Of a stretch of 64,000 nt of DNA, positions 60,654 to 64,000 are shown piece after piece. A program made the translations under genes and the position numbers. Origin of the DNA: an uncultured Eubacteriales bacterium (GTDB lineage Bacteria > Bacillota > Clostridia > Oscillospirales > Oscillospiraceae); assembly GCA_900545925.1 (NCBI GenBank), contig URAZ01000003.1:53681-117680 (forward strand). Direction: 5' to 3'. Numbering within the stretch: position 1 is the stretch's first letter; every line of letters begins with the position of its first letter. The notes under the pieces were generated by a model. The model ran no database searches. It was not told the DNA's origin and saw nothing but the letters and a program-made list of their open reading frames with translations.

Positions 60654-60965
60654 AAAGAGATAAGCAAGCTGGAACAAGCCTGTTTGTCTCTTTTCTCACA
60701 AATAATAGAACAAATACTGTTTGGAGCAGTTTTTCAAAGAAATCTGCTCCATTTTCGTATCAGAAGCAAACCATAAACAAGCAGCGGACAATATAAAACA
60801 CTGATATAGAGACGTTGAATTGTAAAAATCCCACTAATATTTGTATTTTATATTGAAAACGCACCTCGAAATCAGTATGATTAAAAAGAGATCAAAATTA
60901 CGAAATTGTTGCTAGTCGAATTGAGACTTTTCGGAAGAATCTGATATGATTACAAGAGAGTCAAG
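60654..60965. other. AT-rich gene-free stretch after the element
   Basis: No credible frame, hairpin or repeat was seen. Base composition drops sharply from the GC-rich DNA to the left. Confidence 0.5.
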
Positions 60966-61273
60966 CAGGGGCTTGTTGAAATTGCGCCACAAGAAGCGGG
61001 CGTTGTCAAAACTGTTTTCAAACTTTACAAATTCAGAAACAGTTTGAAAGCCATACAGGGTTACTCATTCAACCACGGAATCCCTTCCCTTTCTTGTGAT
61101 GCGCATTGGAGCAGAGATGTTCTGAATAAGCTTCTGAACAATGGAAAGCACACAAGGGCCTTGTCTCATTCGAAGAATACTGCAATGTGTACTTCTTGAA
61201 AGGCGAAAACTGTCGTAACCCCAATCAAGCGAAAGTGGTGAATTCAGATGCCAATACATCCAAACTAGAATAG
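60966..61273 (+). pseudogene. Degenerate serine recombinase fragment
   Basis: The frame from 60966 reads GLVEIAPQEAGVVKTVFKLY, then LKAIQGYSFNHGIPSLSCDAHWSRDVLNKLLNNGKHT. It shifts frame near 61148 and continues GLVSFEEYCNVYFLKGENCRN to a TAG at 61271-61273. Spacing and words such as EEAxxVxxIFxLY, GIPS, WSRDxxxxLLxN match the recombinase domain of large serine recombinases. Both ends are missing. It is likely debris of an older element at the same site. Confidence 0.65.
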
Positions 61274-61832
61274 GCATACGCCCTGACTAGAGAAAAGTTT
61301 TTAGTGCGTGCGAATAAGATGTTTCCTATCAGCGCAGTGGATTGAACCCGGTATTTAGATTTTTGAGTCGATCTTAAATGACAAGGCATCGATCTATAAA
61401 ACTAAAATGAACGTCTGCCTTGGAGAAACGGCATCCAAGTATCTTCATCTATCTGATGATTATATTTCTCTGGCGGATAAACCATGCTACTTAATCCCAG
61501 AGTTGACTGTGGAGCCGTAATACGGTGGAGCGCCCAGTGAATGGGAGAGGAAAAATAATCCAAATTTCAATGAAGCAGCGTTTCAAAAACTTGTGGTTGG
61601 TGCCAAAACGCCACAGTTTGCGCTGATACCCAAAATGGATTTGCCGAACGAATGCGGTTGGTATTACCTCAAAGCACGGCAAGGGTAGTGGGATAATGGC
61701 ACACCCGTTTATTGTATGTGACTTTGAAATATGGAATGATGCTGAGTTTAGACATGAAGCGCCGGATTTTTTACCAACTCAAAAATGAAAACTTATGATG
61801 AATAATAACTTGATTAGTCGAGGCTAATAACT
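61274..61832. other. Decayed DNA before the defence-like cassette
   Basis: Short broken frames only. One plus-strand piece (about 61525-61689: ERKNNPNFNEAAFQKLVVGA, ALIPKMDLPNECGWYYLKA) looks like once-coding sequence that I cannot assign. No clear promoter for the next gene was found. Confidence 0.45.
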
Positions 61833-62462
61833 ATGGATTTTATTGTACCAGATAATTTTATCGACCTTGGAAATATTAAAAAGGCAAATTATAATTTTGA
61901 AGAAGAAGCTGATGCGCTCCAAAAAGCTTTAGATGCAGCAAAAAAGGAAAATGATATCCAACAGTATATCAAGCACACTGGAAAGTGGTTTATTCCAGCT
62001 TCGATTCTGAAGGACTATGATTTTGGACATCATTCAGCGTATTTAGTTCCTGAACAGCCTTTGGGGGCAGAGTTTCAAGTTGACTACATGCTGTTAGGGC
62101 ACAATTCCATTGGACATCAAATTGTTTTGATGGAGTTTGAGGACGTAAATGTAGACTATATGCTCAAGTCCTCAAATAGTGAAACTGAGGCTGTCCGAAA
62201 AGGACTGACGCAGATCCGCGATTGGAAACGATGGATGGATAACAATAGGACATATTTCCTGAATAACTGTGGACTGTCAAACATTGCAAATAACATTCCA
62301 TCATGGGGTATTCACTATTGTTTGGTAGTTAGCCGTCGAGATAAAATGAATGCGATTTCGAACCAACTGCGTGGACAGATGCAACATGAAACGCCAGAAC
62401 TACATATTGTTACATACGATAGGTTAGTCGAAAATGTTCGTAAACTCACAAGCGGTTTTTAA
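61833..62462 (+). CDS. Shedu-like DUF4263 nuclease-fold protein
   Basis: A 209-residue AT-rich gene. It matches the Shedu/DUF4263 pattern: an N-terminal helix with IQQYIKHTGKWFIPAS; a PD-(D/E)xK-like core FQVDYMLLGHNSIGHQIVLMEFED (Asp84, Glu101); then a helix KGLTQIRDWKRWMDNNRTYF and CLVVSRRD. The usual lysine of the E-x-K motif appears to be glutamate (E103), so catalysis may differ. Shedu SduA is a single-gene anti-phage nuclease; this copy has little beyond the core domain and is followed 18 bases later by a kinase gene. GAGG lies 11 bases before the ATG. Effector role is inferred. Confidence 0.72.
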   Translation: MDFIVPDNFIDLGNIKKANYNFEEEADALQKALDAAKKENDIQQYIKHTGKWFIPASILKDYDFGHHSAYLVPEQPLGAEFQVDYMLLGHNSIGHQIVLMEFEDVNVDYMLKSSNSETEAVRKGLTQIRDWKRWMDNNRTYFLNNCGLSNIANNIPSWGIHYCLVVSRRDKMNAISNQLRGQMQHETPELHIVTYDRLVENVRKLTSGF

Positions 62463-62480
62463 TGGAAGCGAGGTTTCCTT

Positions 62481-63989
62481 ATGATTAGTGAGGATTCTAT
62501 CACAAGGATATCACACCTATTCTGTGGAGACGAAGGTGGATATTACTCATACAAAACAGGCCCTAAACTCGTATCTTTTTTCAATCAATACTTTGGTTCG
62601 AATGATGAATACAAATCGGGATTTCCTTCTCGCTGGGTATATGTATACAACAAGATCGTTGATTTTCTCAATTCTAATAGTGTAGATGCTTTCTTTAATA
62701 TCATTCTCCGGAAGGACTATCTGATTAGAGATCAAGGCATAACAGAAGTGGCTGCGGCTGAATTGTCAGAGAAAATTGTATCAGAGATTAATCGGATTAT
62801 ACAGCAAGATCTTTGCAAACTTACACTCTCCGGAGGACGATATCACTTAACGCATGAAAGCGATGATCTTGTTCTCATTGGGAGCGGTGGGTTTGCAAAC
62901 GTTTATCGGCAAAAATCTACTGGATTGGTAATTAAAAAGCTTAAAGATGATTTTCTCACTGATGTGGGGGTCAGAAGCCGGTTTAAACGAGAGTATAATT
63001 TAACCAAATCTTTAGAAGGGACCTTTGGAATTATTCAGGTCTTCTCCTTTGATGAAGGTAACTGTTCCTATAGTATGGAACCCGCGGAAACTACGTTAGA
63101 ATGCTATGTGCTTGACAACCAATTAACTAATCAGACAAAACTGAACTGCATCCGACAAATACTCCACGTTATGTCTGAAGTCCATAAGAGGAACATTATT
63201 CACAGGGATATAAGCCCGAATAATGTTTTTATCATTTCTGGAATGCTAAAAATAGCAGACTTTGGGCTCGGAAAGGACTTGCAGGTATTTACTTCACATC
63301 AAACTCTTCATACAAATTCTGTGGGGCAATACTATTATTGCGCACCAGAACAGTTTATGATGCTTAAGGATGCAGATAAACGTAGTGATGTTTATTCTTT
63401 GGGGCGCCTGATTAACTTTATAATGACAGGTGATGCAAGAGACTCACATCATATCTATAGAAGCGTGACAGAGAAAGCAACTAATTCAGATGCGGCCTAT
63501 AGATATGGTGATGCAAGTCAACTATCTTCGTTCTTTGAAAAAGCAGTTCAATTTCATGCCCATGCGGAAAATAGAAAGCGTATTGAGCAAAAAATACGTA
63601 GCAAGATATATGATGAGGATGTAGAAAGCTATATCTATAATATGAATCCGGAAAGAATCTCAAAAGCACTTTTGAACAAACAGCCGGGATTCTCTGATGT
63701 ATTAATCTCTTTTATGCAGGCAAACGATGATCAAGCGCAATATGTAATCCAAAGTGTTGAACAGTCATTCCGCGATGTTTGCGGTAGATCCTTTGAGGCA
63801 AATGATCCTTTTGCTTCCTTTGCAGTTAGGGTGCTTAAGGGCAATTTCTCATTTGTCGTCAAAGAAATAGCGGCAACTATTTTAAGGTATGTTGCATGGG
63901 ATGTTAATAGGTTTTCTGCCCAACATATAGTCGAAGATCTGATTTCATCAGGGATCGAACCAATGCTTGAAGATATTATTAAAGAATAA
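62481..63989 (+). CDS. Ser/Thr protein kinase with novel N-terminal domain, paired with Shedu-like gene
   Basis: A 502-residue cytosolic protein. Residues 1-130 form a helical domain (SHLFCGDEGGYYSYKTGPKLVSFFNQYFG, FPSRWVYVYNKIVDFLNSN) reminiscent of N-terminal domains on abortive-infection proteins; this is a resemblance only. The kinase (130-400) has GSGGFANVY (134-142), K152, HRDISPNN (H241, D243) and DFG (260-262), plus APEQ and a SDVYSLGRL helix, so it looks active. A C-terminal ~130-residue helical region follows. GAGG precedes ATG 62481. No transmembrane helix is present, unlike the secretion-locus kinases. It probably senses infection or controls the neighbouring nuclease-fold protein. 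Confidence 0.82.
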   Translation: MISEDSITRISHLFCGDEGGYYSYKTGPKLVSFFNQYFGSNDEYKSGFPSRWVYVYNKIVDFLNSNSVDAFFNIILRKDYLIRDQGITEVAAAELSEKIVSEINRIIQQDLCKLTLSGGRYHLTHESDDLVLIGSGGFANVYRQKSTGLVIKKLKDDFLTDVGVRSRFKREYNLTKSLEGTFGIIQVFSFDEGNCSYSMEPAETTLECYVLDNQLTNQTKLNCIRQILHVMSEVHKRNIIHRDISPNNVFIISGMLKIADFGLGKDLQVFTSHQTLHTNSVGQYYYCAPEQFMMLKDADKRSDVYSLGRLINFIMTGDARDSHHIYRSVTEKATNSDAAYRYGDASQLSSFFEKAVQFHAHAENRKRIEQKIRSKIYDEDVESYIYNMNPERISKALLNKQPGFSDVLISFMQANDDQAQYVIQSVEQSFRDVCGRSFEANDPFASFAVRVLKGNFSFVVKEIAATILRYVAWDVNRFSAQHIVEDLISSGIEPMLEDIIKE

Positions 63990-64000
63990 CACTCTTTAAA

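Overview
The window looks like about 64 kb of a GC-rich gut Firmicute of the Oscillospirales type. The basis is clostridial Shine-Dalgarno sites, a type VII secretion locus with an EssC-type ATPase and WXG100 proteins, S-layer-homology anchoring, and serine-recombinase mobile elements. The genus is not resolved from sequence alone. The last ~3.3 kb are clearly more AT-rich and look foreign.

Layout. (1) 1-9170: the head-morphogenesis part of a tailed prophage on the minus strand, in the order terminase, portal, Prp-like protease, scaffold, N4-gp56-type capsid, connector-like genes. A small control region with two strong promoters and an XRE regulator sits at its right end. (2) 9409-9494: tRNA-Leu(UAA). 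(3) 9765-28242: one long leftward type VII secretion locus. It starts with a Crp-like regulator and EssC, followed by a LytTR regulator, a YukD/EsaB-like protein and five WXG100-type genes. A C39-peptidase-like candidate effector, a DUF4176-like protein, a PP2C phosphatase, an FHA protein and two membrane Ser/Thr kinases complete it. One kinase carries a solute-binding-protein-like outer domain. No recognisable EssB, EssA or EsaA is present. (4) 28475-37330: an ABC importer (ATPase, fused permease, binding lipoprotein) divergent from a binding protein/histidine kinase/AraC-type response regulator set that probably controls it. (5) 37426-40267: an iron/siderophore/B12-type ABC importer. (6) 40330-44442: pnp, rpsO and an aspartate kinase.

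(7) 44511-60653: the most unusual stretch. Four 5' halves of tRNA-Leu genes, each broken in the anticodon loop after TTT(A/C)GG and followed by the same element end, precede one intact tRNA-Leu(UAG). A ~14.8-kb integrative mobilizable element follows, with two large serine recombinases, a relaxase with an embedded MobB-like gene, MobC, an AAA ATPase, a DUF6076-like protein and a giant SLH-anchored subtilase. It ends in an inverted copy of the left end joined to the missing tRNA 3' half. The simplest reading is repeated nested insertion: each new element broke the tRNA-Leu carried by the previous one while supplying a fresh copy.

(8) 60654-63989: degraded recombinase DNA, then an AT-rich two-gene cassette, a Shedu-like (DUF4263) protein plus a Ser/Thr kinase with a novel N-terminal domain. 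This cassette is a candidate undescribed anti-phage defence system.
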